Of a stretch of 64,000 nt of DNA, positions 48,588-56,860 are shown piece after piece. A program made the position numbers and the translations under genes. This DNA is from Halomonas maura. Lineage in GTDB: Bacteria; Pseudomonadota; Gammaproteobacteria; Pseudomonadales; Halomonadaceae. The number at the start of each line of letters is the position of its first letter. Position 1 is the first letter of the stretch. The notes below the pieces were generated by a model, which was given only the letters and a program-made list of their open reading frames with translations, did no database searches and was not told the origin of the DNA. The stretch covers positions 1-64,000 of the forward strand of contig NZ_JAUFPQ010000021.1 in assembly GCF_030409305.1 (NCBI RefSeq), in the 5' to 3' direction.

Positions 48588-49799
48588 ATGACCACCAGCA
48601 CGACCCTGAATCTCCATCCCCCCTTCCCCGAGGAGCTGTATCGCCGCGGGGTGACAGCGCCCATCCGCGGCATCCTGGAAGGCGTCCTGGGCGGGCAGGA
48701 ACTGAGTGAAGCCGACGCCATTCGCCTGTTCGGTGTCGAGGGCGCCGAACTCGACGCCCTGACCGCGACCGCCGACCGGCTGCGGGAACAGCGGGTCGGC
48801 GATGCCGCCACCTTCGTCATCACCCGCAACATCAACTACACCAACGTCTGCTACATGGGCTGCCGCTTCTGCAACTTCGCCAAGCGCAAGGACGATGCGG
48901 ACGCCGAATTCTTCGACCTGAAGGAAATCACCCGACGGGCCCAGGAAGCCTGGGATCGCGGCGCCACCGAGGTCTGCATCCAGGGCGGACTGCACCCGGA
49001 CATTCCGGGCCACTTCTACCGCGACATGCTCAAGGCCATCAAGGGCGCCCTGCCGGACATGCACATCCATGCCTTCTCGCCCTTCGAGATCTGGTTCGGT
49101 GCCCGCAAGAGCCGCCTCGGCTACGACGACTTCATCCGCGACCTGGTCGATCATGGCCTCGGCTCCATGCCCGGCACCGCCGCGGAGATCCTCGACTCCG
49201 AGATCCGCCAGCAGCTGACCCGCGACAAGCTGACCACCGCCGAGTGGGTCGAGATCATCAAGACGGCCCACCGCCAGGGCCTGCCCACCACCTCGACCAT
49301 CATGTACGGGCATATCGACGGGCCGGAGCACTGGGCCGCCCACCTGGCCCTGCTCCGCGAGATCCAGAAGGAGACCGGCGGCTTCACCGAATTCGTGCCG
49401 CTGGGCTTCGTGCACTACAAGACCCCGCTGTTCCTGGAGCACGAGGGGGTCCGTCCGGGACCCAGTCGTCTCGAGCATATCCGCATGCATGCGGTGGCCC
49501 GGCTGATGCTGAACGGCTGGATCGACAACATCCAGGCCTCCTGGGTCAAGCTGGGGCCCGACCTGGCCCGCGAGATGCTGGCCGCCGGCGTGAACGATCT
49601 CGGCGGTACCCTGATGAACGAGAGCATCTCGCGGGCCGCCGGCGGCGATCATGGCCAGGAGATGTTGCCCGACGACCTGGCGCGCATGATCCGTCGGATG
49701 GGCCGCCAGCCGGTGCGCCGCAACACCCTCTACCGGCATCTCGAGGTCGTCGATGCTCCGGAATCGCACCTGCCCCGGGTGGCGGGAGGCCTGGAATGA
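48588..49799 (+). CDS. cofH: FO synthase subunit CofH (5-amino-6-(D-ribitylamino)uracil--tyrosine synthase)
   Basis: Second radical SAM enzyme of FO formation; it links tyrosine to the ribityl-aminouracil. The 403-residue protein has C88, C92 and C95 (NVCYMGCRFCNF) and the MqnC/CofH-like TEVCIQGGLHPDIPGHFY, HAFSPFEIWFGA and WVKLGPDLAREMLAAGVNDLGGTLMNESISRAAGG. Separate CofG and CofH, as in archaea, differ from the fused FbiC of actinobacteria. The ATG at 48588 follows GGAG; the stop overlaps the cofD ATG (ATGA). Together with CofG it accounts for all steps to FO. Confidence 0.93.
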   Translation: MTTSTTLNLHPPFPEELYRRGVTAPIRGILEGVLGGQELSEADAIRLFGVEGAELDALTATADRLREQRVGDAATFVITRNINYTNVCYMGCRFCNFAKRKDDADAEFFDLKEITRRAQEAWDRGATEVCIQGGLHPDIPGHFYRDMLKAIKGALPDMHIHAFSPFEIWFGARKSRLGYDDFIRDLVDHGLGSMPGTAAEILDSEIRQQLTRDKLTTAEWVEIIKTAHRQGLPTTSTIMYGHIDGPEHWAAHLALLREIQKETGGFTEFVPLGFVHYKTPLFLEHEGVRPGPSRLEHIRMHAVARLMLNGWIDNIQASWVKLGPDLAREMLAAGVNDLGGTLMNESISRAAGGDHGQEMLPDDLARMIRRMGRQPVRRNTLYRHLEVVDAPESHLPRVAGGLE

Positions 49800-50773
49800 G
49801 CGGGGGCCAGCCACGCATCACGCTGCTGGCCGGCGGCGTGGGGGGCGCCAAGCTCGCCGTCGGCCTGGCCGCCGTCTGTGCGCCGGACCAGCTGACGGTG
49901 ATCGGCAACGTGGCCGACGACCAGGAGTTCCATGGCCTCTGGGTCTCGCCGGACATCGACACCCTGACCTACAGCCTGGCCGGGCTCATCGACCGCGAGA
50001 AGGGCTGGGGCCTGGCCAACGAGAGCCACCGCGTGCTCGATGGCCTCGCGCGGCTGGGCCGCGACACCTGGATGTACCTGGGCGACCAGGACCTCGCCAC
50101 CCACATCTACCGCACCGAGCTGCGCCGCCAGGGCCTTCGGCCGAGCGCCATCGCCCAGAGCATCGCCCAGGGCCTGGGCGTGACGACGAACCTGCTGCTG
50201 CCCACCGATGACCGCCTGCAGACCCGGGTCAAGACGGAGGCCGGCTGGCTGGCCTTCCAGGAGTACTTCGTGCGCGAGCAGTGCCGCCCCGAGGTCCTCG
50301 ATATCCGCATCGACGGCCTCGCCGAGGCCCGCCCGACGCCCGAGGCCCTGGCCGCCATCGAGCAGGCCGACCTGCTGCTGATCGCCCCGAGCAATCCCGT
50401 GGTCAGCATCGGCCCCATCCTGGACATCCCCGGCATGCGCCGGGCCGTGGAGCGCAGCCGCGCCCGACGCATCGCGGTCTCGCCGCTGATCGGCGGACGC
50501 ACGGTCAAGGGCCCCGCCGACCGCATGCTGGTCGCCGCCGGCTTCGCCTGCAGCAACCTGGGGGTGGCCGACGGCTATGCCGGACTGATCGACGGCCTGG
50601 TGATCGATGCCCAGGACGACGATGACGCCACCGCCCTGGCCGAGCGGGGTCTCGCGGTGAAGACCACCCGGACCCTGATGCGCGATGCGGCCGACAAGGC
50701 CCGCCTGGCCCGGGAGGTCCTGGCGTTCGCCGGACAGCCGCAGCCGCAAGACGAGGCCCTGTCATGTCCCTAG
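49796..50773 (+). CDS. cofD: CofD: phospho-(lactate/enolpyruvate/glycerate) transferase of F420 synthesis
   Basis: Transfers the phospho-acid from the GDP-activated intermediate made by CofC to FO. The 325-residue protein has the CofD opening ITLLAGGVGGAKLAVGLA, the FO/GDP region VIGNVADDQEFHGLWVSPDIDTLTYSLAG, and SPLIGGRTVKGPADRML. It starts at 49796, overlapping the cofH stop by 4 nt. Which acid is used (2-phospholactate, PEP or 3-phosphoglycerate) cannot be read from the sequence by eye. Absence of a dehydro-F420 reductase nearby is relevant. Confidence 0.93.
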   Translation: MSGGQPRITLLAGGVGGAKLAVGLAAVCAPDQLTVIGNVADDQEFHGLWVSPDIDTLTYSLAGLIDREKGWGLANESHRVLDGLARLGRDTWMYLGDQDLATHIYRTELRRQGLRPSAIAQSIAQGLGVTTNLLLPTDDRLQTRVKTEAGWLAFQEYFVREQCRPEVLDIRIDGLAEARPTPEALAAIEQADLLLIAPSNPVVSIGPILDIPGMRRAVERSRARRIAVSPLIGGRTVKGPADRMLVAAGFACSNLGVADGYAGLIDGLVIDAQDDDDATALAERGLAVKTTRTLMRDAADKARLAREVLAFAGQPQPQDEALSCP

Positions 50774-51477
50774 ATACCCTGATCGTCATCCCGGTCAAGG
50801 ACTTCGGCGAGGCCAAGAGCCGCCTCGGCCAGGTCCTGGCCCCCGACCGCCGCTCGGCGCTGGCGCGACGGCTGTGCGAACGCACCCTGGCGTTCTTCCG
50901 CGAGCGACTGCCCGAGCACGACCTGCTGGTGGTCACCGCCTCGTCGGCCATCGCCGACCTGGCGCGCCGCTACGACGCCGATGTGCTGATGGAAACCCGA
51001 CCGCGGGGGCTGTCCGCCGCGGCGTCCCTGGCCGCCGAGTGGAGCCGCCGGCAGGGCTATGCGGCCCAGCTGCTGATCCCGGCGGATATCGCCCATCTCG
51101 ACGAGGCCGAACTGCGCCGGCTGCTGGCCGCTCCCCGTCCCGGCCCCTCGGTACTGATATGCCCGGCCAGCGACGGCGGCACCAACGCCCTGCTGACCAC
51201 GCCCCCCGATGTGCTGCCGTTCCACTTCGGGGCGCACTCGAGCGAGGCGCATCGCGAAGCGGCTCACCGGCGGGGCCTGCCCTGCCGGATGCTGGACCTC
51301 GAGCACCTGCGCTTCGACCTCGATACCCCCGAGGACCTCGACACCCTGGACACTCTCGTTCGTCAACGCAGCGGCGACGCGCCGCAGGAGCTGGTGAAGT
51401 TATGGAATCTCTGCTCGACACGCCACCTGACCCCGTCACCGATGACGCCCTGGGCCGCGTGGCTGACGACCCCGTGA
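50764..51477 (+). CDS. cofC: CofC: guanylyltransferase activating the F420 phospho-acid
   Basis: Forms the GDP-linked phospho-acid used by CofD. The 237-residue nucleotidyltransferase opens with LIVIPVKDFGEAKSRLGQVLAPDRRSALAR, the CofC signature (PVKxxxxAKSRL), followed by LLIPADIAHLDEAEL and SDGGTNALLTTPP...FHFGAHSS. It overlaps cofD by 10 nt and cofE by up to 76 nt. The last ~25 residues are probably a product of that overlap and not of the conserved fold. Confidence 0.92.
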   Translation: MSLDTLIVIPVKDFGEAKSRLGQVLAPDRRSALARRLCERTLAFFRERLPEHDLLVVTASSAIADLARRYDADVLMETRPRGLSAAASLAAEWSRRQGYAAQLLIPADIAHLDEAELRRLLAAPRPGPSVLICPASDGGTNALLTTPPDVLPFHFGAHSSEAHREAAHRRGLPCRMLDLEHLRFDLDTPEDLDTLDTLVRQRSGDAPQELVKLWNLCSTRHLTPSPMTPWAAWLTTP

Positions 51478-52259
51478 CCCCGCCCCGCCACGGCGACATC
51501 GCCATGCAGACGGTGGCCGGCATCCCGGACATCGTACCGGGAGACGACCTGGCGCAGATCCTGGTCGAGACCCTGTCGCGTCGCGGCCAGCCGCTGCGGG
51601 ACGGCGACATCCTGGTGATCGCCCACAAGGTCGTCTCCAAGGCGGAGGGCCGGGTGGTGGCCCTCGCCGACATCACCCCGAGCCAGGAGGCCCGCGAACT
51701 GGCCGCGCAGGTCAACAAGGACCCGCGCAAGGTCGAGGCCATCCTCGGGGAATCCCGCCGCGTGGTGCGCGCGGTGAAGCGCCCCCAGCAGACGGAAGGC
51801 ACCCTGATCGCCGAACACCGCCTGGGCTTCATCTGCGCCAATGCGGCGGTGGACGAGTCCAACGTCGGCGCCGAGGACACCATCATCCTGCTGCCGGAGG
51901 ACCCCGACCGCAGCGCCCGCCGCCTCTGCGAGCGCCTCGAGGCCGCCTTCGGCGTGCGCCTGGGCATCGTGATCACCGACACCTTCGGCCGCCCCTGGCG
52001 CATGGGCCTGGTCAACGTGGCCATCGGCCTGGCCCGCGTGCCCAGCCAGGTCGACCTGGTCGGCGAGCGGGACGCCTTCGGCCGGGTGCTGTCGGTGACC
52101 ATGCCGGCCCTGGCCGACGAGCTCGCGGCAGCCTCGGGCCTGCTGATGGGCAAGAGCGACAAGACCCCGGTGGTGCTGTTCCGGGGCATCGATTGGCAAT
52201 CCAGCAACAGCTCGGCACGTGACCTGATTCGCCCCCCACAAGAGGACCTGTTCCGATGA
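51402..52259 (+). CDS. cofE: CofE: coenzyme F420-0:L-glutamate ligase
   Basis: Adds gamma-linked glutamates to F420-0 with GTP. Conserved parts are [66 protein letters not shown] and [15 protein letters not shown]. It is a stand-alone CofE without the C-terminal nitroreductase-like domain of actinobacterial FbiB. The start at 51402 has AGGAG 11 nt upstream but gives 34 extra residues before [13 protein letters not shown] at 51504 gives a 251-residue protein of archaeal CofE size but has no Shine-Dalgarno sequence. Confidence 0.92.
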   Translation: MESLLDTPPDPVTDDALGRVADDPVTPPRHGDIAMQTVAGIPDIVPGDDLAQILVETLSRRGQPLRDGDILVIAHKVVSKAEGRVVALADITPSQEARELAAQVNKDPRKVEAILGESRRVVRAVKRPQQTEGTLIAEHRLGFICANAAVDESNVGAEDTIILLPEDPDRSARRLCERLEAAFGVRLGIVITDTFGRPWRMGLVNVAIGLARVPSQVDLVGERDAFGRVLSVTMPALADELAAASGLLMGKSDKTPVVLFRGIDWQSSNSSARDLIRPPQEDLFR

Positions 52260-52924
52260 GTATTGCAATTCTTGGTGGTACCGGCCCCCAGGGCCGAGGC
52301 CTGGCCCTGCGCTTCGCCCGGGCCGGCATCCCGGTCGTGATCGGCTCGCGGGACGCCGGCCGCGCCCGGGCGGCCGCCGACGAGCTCCAGGCCCAGTTGG
52401 CCGGCGGGGCGGCGGCCATCGCCGGCGAGGACCTGCGCGGCGCGGTTTCCGCCGCCGACGAGCTGGTCATCCTGGCGGTGCCCTACGCGGCCCATGACGC
52501 CACCCTGGAGGCGATCCGCGACCGGCTGGAGGGCAAGACCCTGATCGACATCGTGGTGCCCCTGGCCGATGGCGATCCCAAGGCGGTGGACATGCCGGCC
52601 GCCGGTTCCGCCACCGAGGCCGCCCAGGCCCTGCTCGGCGACGGCGTCCCGGTGGTCGGCGCCCTGCACAACGTCTCCGCCACCACCCTCAACGACCTGG
52701 ACCACGGCATCAACTGCGACGTGCTGGTCTGCGGCAACGACCTGGCGGCCAAGGAGCGCGTCATCGAGCTGATCCGCAAGCTGGATGTGCAGGCCTACAA
52801 CGCCGGACCGGCCGTCAACGCCCGCTGCATCGAGGCCATCACCCCCATCCTGATCCGCCTCAATATCTCGAAGAAGGTGCCCTTTACCCATGCGGGAATC
52901 CGCATCTGGGCGCCCGGCGCCTGA
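52256..52924 (+). CDS. npdG: NpdG/Fno-type NADPH:F420 oxidoreductase
   Basis: Transfers hydride between NADPH and F420. The 222-residue protein has the Rossmann motif [17 protein letters not shown] and GSRDAGRA after strand 2, whose Ser-Arg fits the NADP 2'-phosphate, then [41 protein letters not shown] and [13 protein letters not shown], the usual Fno/NpdG pattern. It overlaps the cofE stop by 4 nt. With PntAB downstream it gives a route from NADH to F420H2. Confidence 0.92.
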   Translation: MSIAILGGTGPQGRGLALRFARAGIPVVIGSRDAGRARAAADELQAQLAGGAAAIAGEDLRGAVSAADELVILAVPYAAHDATLEAIRDRLEGKTLIDIVVPLADGDPKAVDMPAAGSATEAAQALLGDGVPVVGALHNVSATTLNDLDHGINCDVLVCGNDLAAKERVIELIRKLDVQAYNAGPAVNARCIEAITPILIRLNISKKVPFTHAGIRIWAPGA

Positions 52925-52979
52925 GGTTCCCCGCGCCATGCTGAGCACGACCAACAATCACAACAGAAGGAACACGACG

Positions 52980-53984
52980 ATGGAATTCGGTATCTGTTTC
53001 AAGGGCTTCGTCAGCCCCGACCGCGCCCGCAACCTGGTCAAGCAGGCCGAGGAGGCCGGTTTCGACTACTGCTGGTTCTATGACTCGCACATCCTGTGGC
53101 GCGAGTGCTATCCGGCCATCGCCATGTGCATGGAACACACCACCCGGATGCGCTTCGCCCCCTGCGTGACCAACCCCAATGCCCGCGACTGGTCGCTGGC
53201 GGCGAGCCTCTTCGCCAGCCTGGCCAAGCAGAGTGGCGGGCGCTTCGATATCGGCCTGGGTCGCGGTGACAGCTCGGTGCGCGTGATGGGCAAGAAGCCC
53301 GCGCCCCTGGCCCGGGTGGCCGAGTTCACCCACAAGGTGAAGGCCATGGTGCGCGGCGAGGAGGTGATCTACGGCGAGTGCCCGGAACCGGTCAAGTTCC
53401 CCTGGGCCGATGGCTACGAGCTGCCGGTCCACATCGGCGCCTATGGCCCCAAGGCGCTCAAGACCGCCGGTGAGGTCGGGGATGGCGTGATCCTGCAGAT
53501 CGGCGACCCCTACCTGGTCGAATGGCTCGGCAACCAGGCCGTCAAGGCGGGCCAGGAAGCCGGTCGCGACATGACCGACTACAAGGTCATCGTCGCCGCC
53601 CCCGCCTATTTCGGCGACAAGGCCAGCTGCATCGAGTCCACCAAGTGGTTCCCGGCCATGGTCGGCAACCATGTGGCCGATATCGTCGAGAAATACGGCA
53701 CCGACAGCGGCCTGGTGCCCAAGAGCCTCACCGACTACATCGAGAAGCGCAAGGGCTATGACTACTCCAAGCATGGCCAGAGCGACAACCCCTACCTCGA
53801 CTTCATCACCCCGGAGATCGTCGAGAGCTTCTGCGTGCTGGGCCAGCCCGACGACCATGTCACCAAGCTGCAGCACCTCCAGGAAGCGGGCATGACCCAC
53901 TTCAACATCTACCTGGACAACGGCGACGAGGAAAACATCATCGCCCAGTACGGCGAGCACATCATCCCGCGCTTCCGCGACTGA
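52980..53984 (+). CDS. Luciferase-like (LLM) F420-dependent oxidoreductase
   Basis: A 334-residue TIM-barrel protein of the bacterial luciferase-like class, near the methylene-H4MPT reductase (Mer) and F420-type members. FGICFKGFVSPDRARNLVKQAEEAGFDYCWFYDSH, RMRFAPCVTNPNARDW, GGRFDIGLGRGDSSVRVMG and HIGAYGPKALKTAGEVGDGVILQIGDP are seen. It is encoded 55 bp after npdG in the F420 operon, so F420H2 is its likely cofactor. The substrate is unknown. The dihydropyrimidinase and ureidopropionase genes nearby and the lack of a dihydropyrimidine dehydrogenase make a pyrimidine-type ring reductase a strong hypothesis. E. coli RutA, which attacks uracil, is also a luciferase-like protein but uses FMN and O2. 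Confidence 0.85.
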   Translation: MEFGICFKGFVSPDRARNLVKQAEEAGFDYCWFYDSHILWRECYPAIAMCMEHTTRMRFAPCVTNPNARDWSLAASLFASLAKQSGGRFDIGLGRGDSSVRVMGKKPAPLARVAEFTHKVKAMVRGEEVIYGECPEPVKFPWADGYELPVHIGAYGPKALKTAGEVGDGVILQIGDPYLVEWLGNQAVKAGQEAGRDMTDYKVIVAAPAYFGDKASCIESTKWFPAMVGNHVADIVEKYGTDSGLVPKSLTDYIEKRKGYDYSKHGQSDNPYLDFITPEIVESFCVLGQPDDHVTKLQHLQEAGMTHFNIYLDNGDEENIIAQYGEHIIPRFRD

Positions 53985-53991
53985 TCCAGGC

Positions 53992-54014
53992 GGCCGGTGG
54001 CCTCGCCACCGGCC
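53992..54014 (+). terminator. Intra-operon hairpin after the LLM gene
   Basis: Perfect 10-bp stem ggccggtggc/gccaccggcc with loop ctc, but followed by cctcctcc and not by a T tract. It may be an attenuator or RNA stabiliser between the F420 genes and the hydrolase-pnt genes. Confidence 0.4.
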
Positions 54015-54141
54015 CCTCCTCCACCCCAAGACGCGACAGGGCCAAGCCTCTCACCGGGCCTGGCACGCCCTGGAAAAAAATCGGCCCCTGCGCCCTGTTC
54101 ACGAAGCCACGGTATTCGGACAACGTTTCGCGAGGCACATC

Positions 54142-55374
54142 ATGCAAGACATCCGCACCAACAAGCAGCGCCTGTGGGACAGCCTGATGGAGATGGGCGA
54201 GATCGGCGGCACCGAGAAGGGCGGCTGCTGTCGCCTGGCGCTGACCGACCTCGACAAGCAGGGGCGCGACCTCTTCGTGCGCTGGTGCGAGGACGCCGGC
54301 TGCACGATCAGCGTCGACAAGATGGGCAATATCTTCGCGCGCCGGGCCGGCCAGGACGACGCGCTGCCGCCGGTGGTGATGGGCAGCCACCTGGACACCC
54401 AGCCCACCGGCGGCAAGTTCGACGGCGTCTATGGCGTGCTCGCCGGCCTCGAGGTGATCCGCACCCTCAACGACAACGGCATCGAGACCCGGGCGCCCAT
54501 CGAGGCCTCGGTATGGACCAACGAGGAAGGCTCCCGCTTCCCGCCGGCCATGGTGTCGTCCGGCGTCTTTGCCGGCGCCTTCGACCTGGAGTATGGCCTC
54601 AGCCGCGCCGACCTGGACGGCAAGACCATGGGCGAGGAGCTGGCCCGCATCGGCTATGCCGGCAGCGCCGAGGTCGGCGGCCGCCCCTTCAAGGCCTTCT
54701 TCGAGGCCCATATCGAACAGGGCCCGATCCTCGAGGCGGAGGGCAAGCGGATCGGCGTCGTGACCGATGCCCAGGGCCAGCGCTGGTACGAGATCACGCT
54801 GACCGGCCAGGAGTCCCATGCCGGCCCGACCCCCATGCCGACCCGTCGCGATGCCCTGGTGGGCGCCGCGCGAATCGTCGACATGGTCAACCGCATCGGC
54901 ATGGAACACCAGCCCAATGCCTGCGCCACCATCGGCCTGATGCAGGTGTTCCCCAACTCGCGCAACGTCATTCCCGGCCAGGTGTTCTTCACCGTGGACT
55001 TCCGTCACCCGGATGCCGGCGTGCTCGAGCGGATGGACCAGGCGCTGCGGGAAGGCGCCCGGCGCATCGTCGACGACCTCCGGCTGGAGATGGACTTCGA
55101 GCAGATCTGGTACTCGCCGCCGGTGCCCTTCGACCGCGACTGCGTGGCCTCGGTCCGCAAGGCCACCGAGTCCCTCGGCCTCAGCCATCGGGAGATGGTC
55201 AGCGGCGCCGGCCACGACGCCTGCTACATCTCGCGGGTCGCGCCCACCTCGATGATCTTCGTGCCCTGCGAGGACGGGATCAGTCACAACGAGGCCGAGC
55301 GAGCCGCCCCGGATGACCTGGCGGCGGGCTGCGACGTGCTGCTCAAGGCGGTGCTGGAGCGCGCCAACCACTGA
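54142..55374 (+). CDS. M20-family N-carbamoyl-amino-acid hydrolase / beta-ureidopropionase
   Basis: Zinc-dependent amidase predicted to release an amino acid, CO2 and ammonia from an N-carbamoyl amino acid such as N-carbamoyl-beta-alanine. The 410-residue protein carries metal ligands of the HyuC/AllC group: MGSHLDTQPTGGKFDGVYGV, WTNEEGSRF, EAHIEQGPILE, GQESHAGPTPMPTRRDAL and the final DGISHNEAER. Exact substrate among ureido acids or allantoate is open. It follows the F420 operon by 157 bp and precedes pntAA by 32 bp. It may duplicate the role of the nitrilase-type enzyme at 62489 or act on a different N-carbamoyl acid. Confidence 0.88.
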   Translation: MQDIRTNKQRLWDSLMEMGEIGGTEKGGCCRLALTDLDKQGRDLFVRWCEDAGCTISVDKMGNIFARRAGQDDALPPVVMGSHLDTQPTGGKFDGVYGVLAGLEVIRTLNDNGIETRAPIEASVWTNEEGSRFPPAMVSSGVFAGAFDLEYGLSRADLDGKTMGEELARIGYAGSAEVGGRPFKAFFEAHIEQGPILEAEGKRIGVVTDAQGQRWYEITLTGQESHAGPTPMPTRRDALVGAARIVDMVNRIGMEHQPNACATIGLMQVFPNSRNVIPGQVFFTVDFRHPDAGVLERMDQALREGARRIVDDLRLEMDFEQIWYSPPVPFDRDCVASVRKATESLGLSHREMVSGAGHDACYISRVAPTSMIFVPCEDGISHNEAERAAPDDLAAGCDVLLKAVLERANH

Positions 55375-55406
55375 TGACGAGTCCCACCGGACCCAGGAGA
55401 ACCACA

Positions 55407-56570
55407 ATGCGCATATCGGTCATGCGGGAGCGTCACCCCGGCGAAGCCAGGGTGGCCCTGGTCCCCGCGAATGTCTCGACCCTGGTCGGCCTCGGCTGCC
55501 AGATCTTCGTGGAGACCGGCGCCGGCGACGCCGCCGGCTTCAGCAACGCCAGCTATCGCGAGGCGGGCGCCGAGATCCTCGAGACGCGTGCCCAGCTAGT
55601 GGAGAGAAGCGAGATCATCCTCTGCGTCGATGCCTCCCGCGAAGAAGGCCTCGCCGACCTGCAGGACGGCCAGGTCTGTATCGGCCTGATGGATCCGCTC
55701 AGCCATTGCGACCGCTTCAGCGATCTCGCCAAGCGCGGTATCACGACCCTCGCGCTGGAGCTGGTGCCCCGCATCAGCCGCGCCCAGAGCATGGATGCCC
55801 TGTCCTCCATCGCCACCTTGGCCGGCTACAAGGCCGTCTTGCTGGCCGCCGCCCAGGCGCCGCGCATCTTCCCGATGATGATGACCGCGGCCGGCACCCT
55901 GAATCCCTCCCGGGTCTTCATCATGGGCGCCGGGGTCGCCGGCCTCCAGGCCGCCGCGACGGCCAAGCGGCTGGGCGCCGTGGTGGAAGCCTATGACGTC
56001 CGCCCGGCGGCACGGGAACAGATCCTCTCGGTGGGCGCCAAGCCGGTCGAACTGGACCTGGACACCTCGGCCGCCGAGGGACAGGGCGGCTACGCCAGCC
56101 AGCAGGATGACGACTTCCTCGATCGCCAGCGAGAGCAGATGAGCACGGTGCTTGCCCAGCAGGATGTGGTCATCACCACGGCGGCGATCCCCGGTGCCAA
56201 GGCGCCGGTGCTGATCACCGAGGAGATGGTGAAGGGCATGAAGGCCGGCGCCGTGATCGTCGATCTCGCCGCCGAGCGCGGCGGCAACTGCGAGCTGAGC
56301 CAGCCGGGCGAGGTGGTCAGCGTCTACGGCGTCACCATCATCGGGCCGACCAATATCGTCGCCACCCTGCCCCACCATGCCAGCCAGATGTACGGCCGCA
56401 ACCTCGAGAACCTGCTGCGCCACCTGCTGGATCACGAGGGGCGCCTGCAGCTCGACTTCGAGGACGAGATCCTCGACGAGACGGTGGTGACCCACGCGGG
56501 CGAAGTGCGCGCCGCCCGCATACGCGAGCGCCTGGCGCTTCCTATCAAGGCCTGCAAGGAGGTGGCGTGA
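55407..56570 (+). CDS. pntAA: Proton-translocating NAD(P)+ transhydrogenase, subunit alpha-1
   Basis: NAD(H)-binding domain I of the transhydrogenase that uses the proton gradient to reduce NADP+ with NADH. The 387-residue protein opens RISVMRERHPGEARVALVPANV and has the NAD site FIMGAGVAGLQAAATAKRLGAVVEAYDVRPAAREQ and the mobile-loop region AAIPGAKAPVLITEEMV. The split three-gene form (pntAA-pntAB-pntB) matches Rhodospirillum and many proteobacteria. AGGAG lies 8 nt before the ATG at 55407. Confidence 0.93.
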   Translation: MRISVMRERHPGEARVALVPANVSTLVGLGCQIFVETGAGDAAGFSNASYREAGAEILETRAQLVERSEIILCVDASREEGLADLQDGQVCIGLMDPLSHCDRFSDLAKRGITTLALELVPRISRAQSMDALSSIATLAGYKAVLLAAAQAPRIFPMMMTAAGTLNPSRVFIMGAGVAGLQAAATAKRLGAVVEAYDVRPAAREQILSVGAKPVELDLDTSAAEGQGGYASQQDDDFLDRQREQMSTVLAQQDVVITTAAIPGAKAPVLITEEMVKGMKAGAVIVDLAAERGGNCELSQPGEVVSVYGVTIIGPTNIVATLPHHASQMYGRNLENLLRHLLDHEGRLQLDFEDEILDETVVTHAGEVRAARIRERLALPIKACKEVA

Positions 56571-56857
56571 TGGACATGATGATCATGCAAGTGTCCCTGT
56601 TCGTGCTGGCCGTCATCCTGGGGGTCGAGCTGATCACCAAGGTGCCGGCCACCCTGCATACCCCGCTGATGTCGGGCAGCAACGCCATTTCCGGCATCAC
56701 CCTGGTGGGGGCCCTGCTCGCCGCCGGTTCCGGCGAGGTCAGCGGCCTCTGGGTGTCGGTGCTGGGCATGATGGCCGTGACCCTCGCCACCATCAACGTG
56801 GTGGGTGGCTTCATGGTCACCAACCGCATGCTGCGCATGTTCAGCCGGAGGGGATAA
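56570..56857 (+). CDS. pntAB: NAD(P)+ transhydrogenase, subunit alpha-2 (membrane)
   Basis: A 95-residue protein with three hydrophobic helices (SLFVLAVILGVELITKV, ISGITLVGALLAAGS, VLGMMAVTLATINVVGGFMV), the membrane part of the alpha chain. The motif TPLMSGSNAISG is conserved. The ATG at 56570 lies 7 nt after AAGGAGG and shares a base with the pntAA stop (TGATG). Confidence 0.92.
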   Translation: MDMMIMQVSLFVLAVILGVELITKVPATLHTPLMSGSNAISGITLVGALLAAGSGEVSGLWVSVLGMMAVTLATINVVGGFMVTNRMLRMFSRRG

Positions 56858-56860
56858 GCC

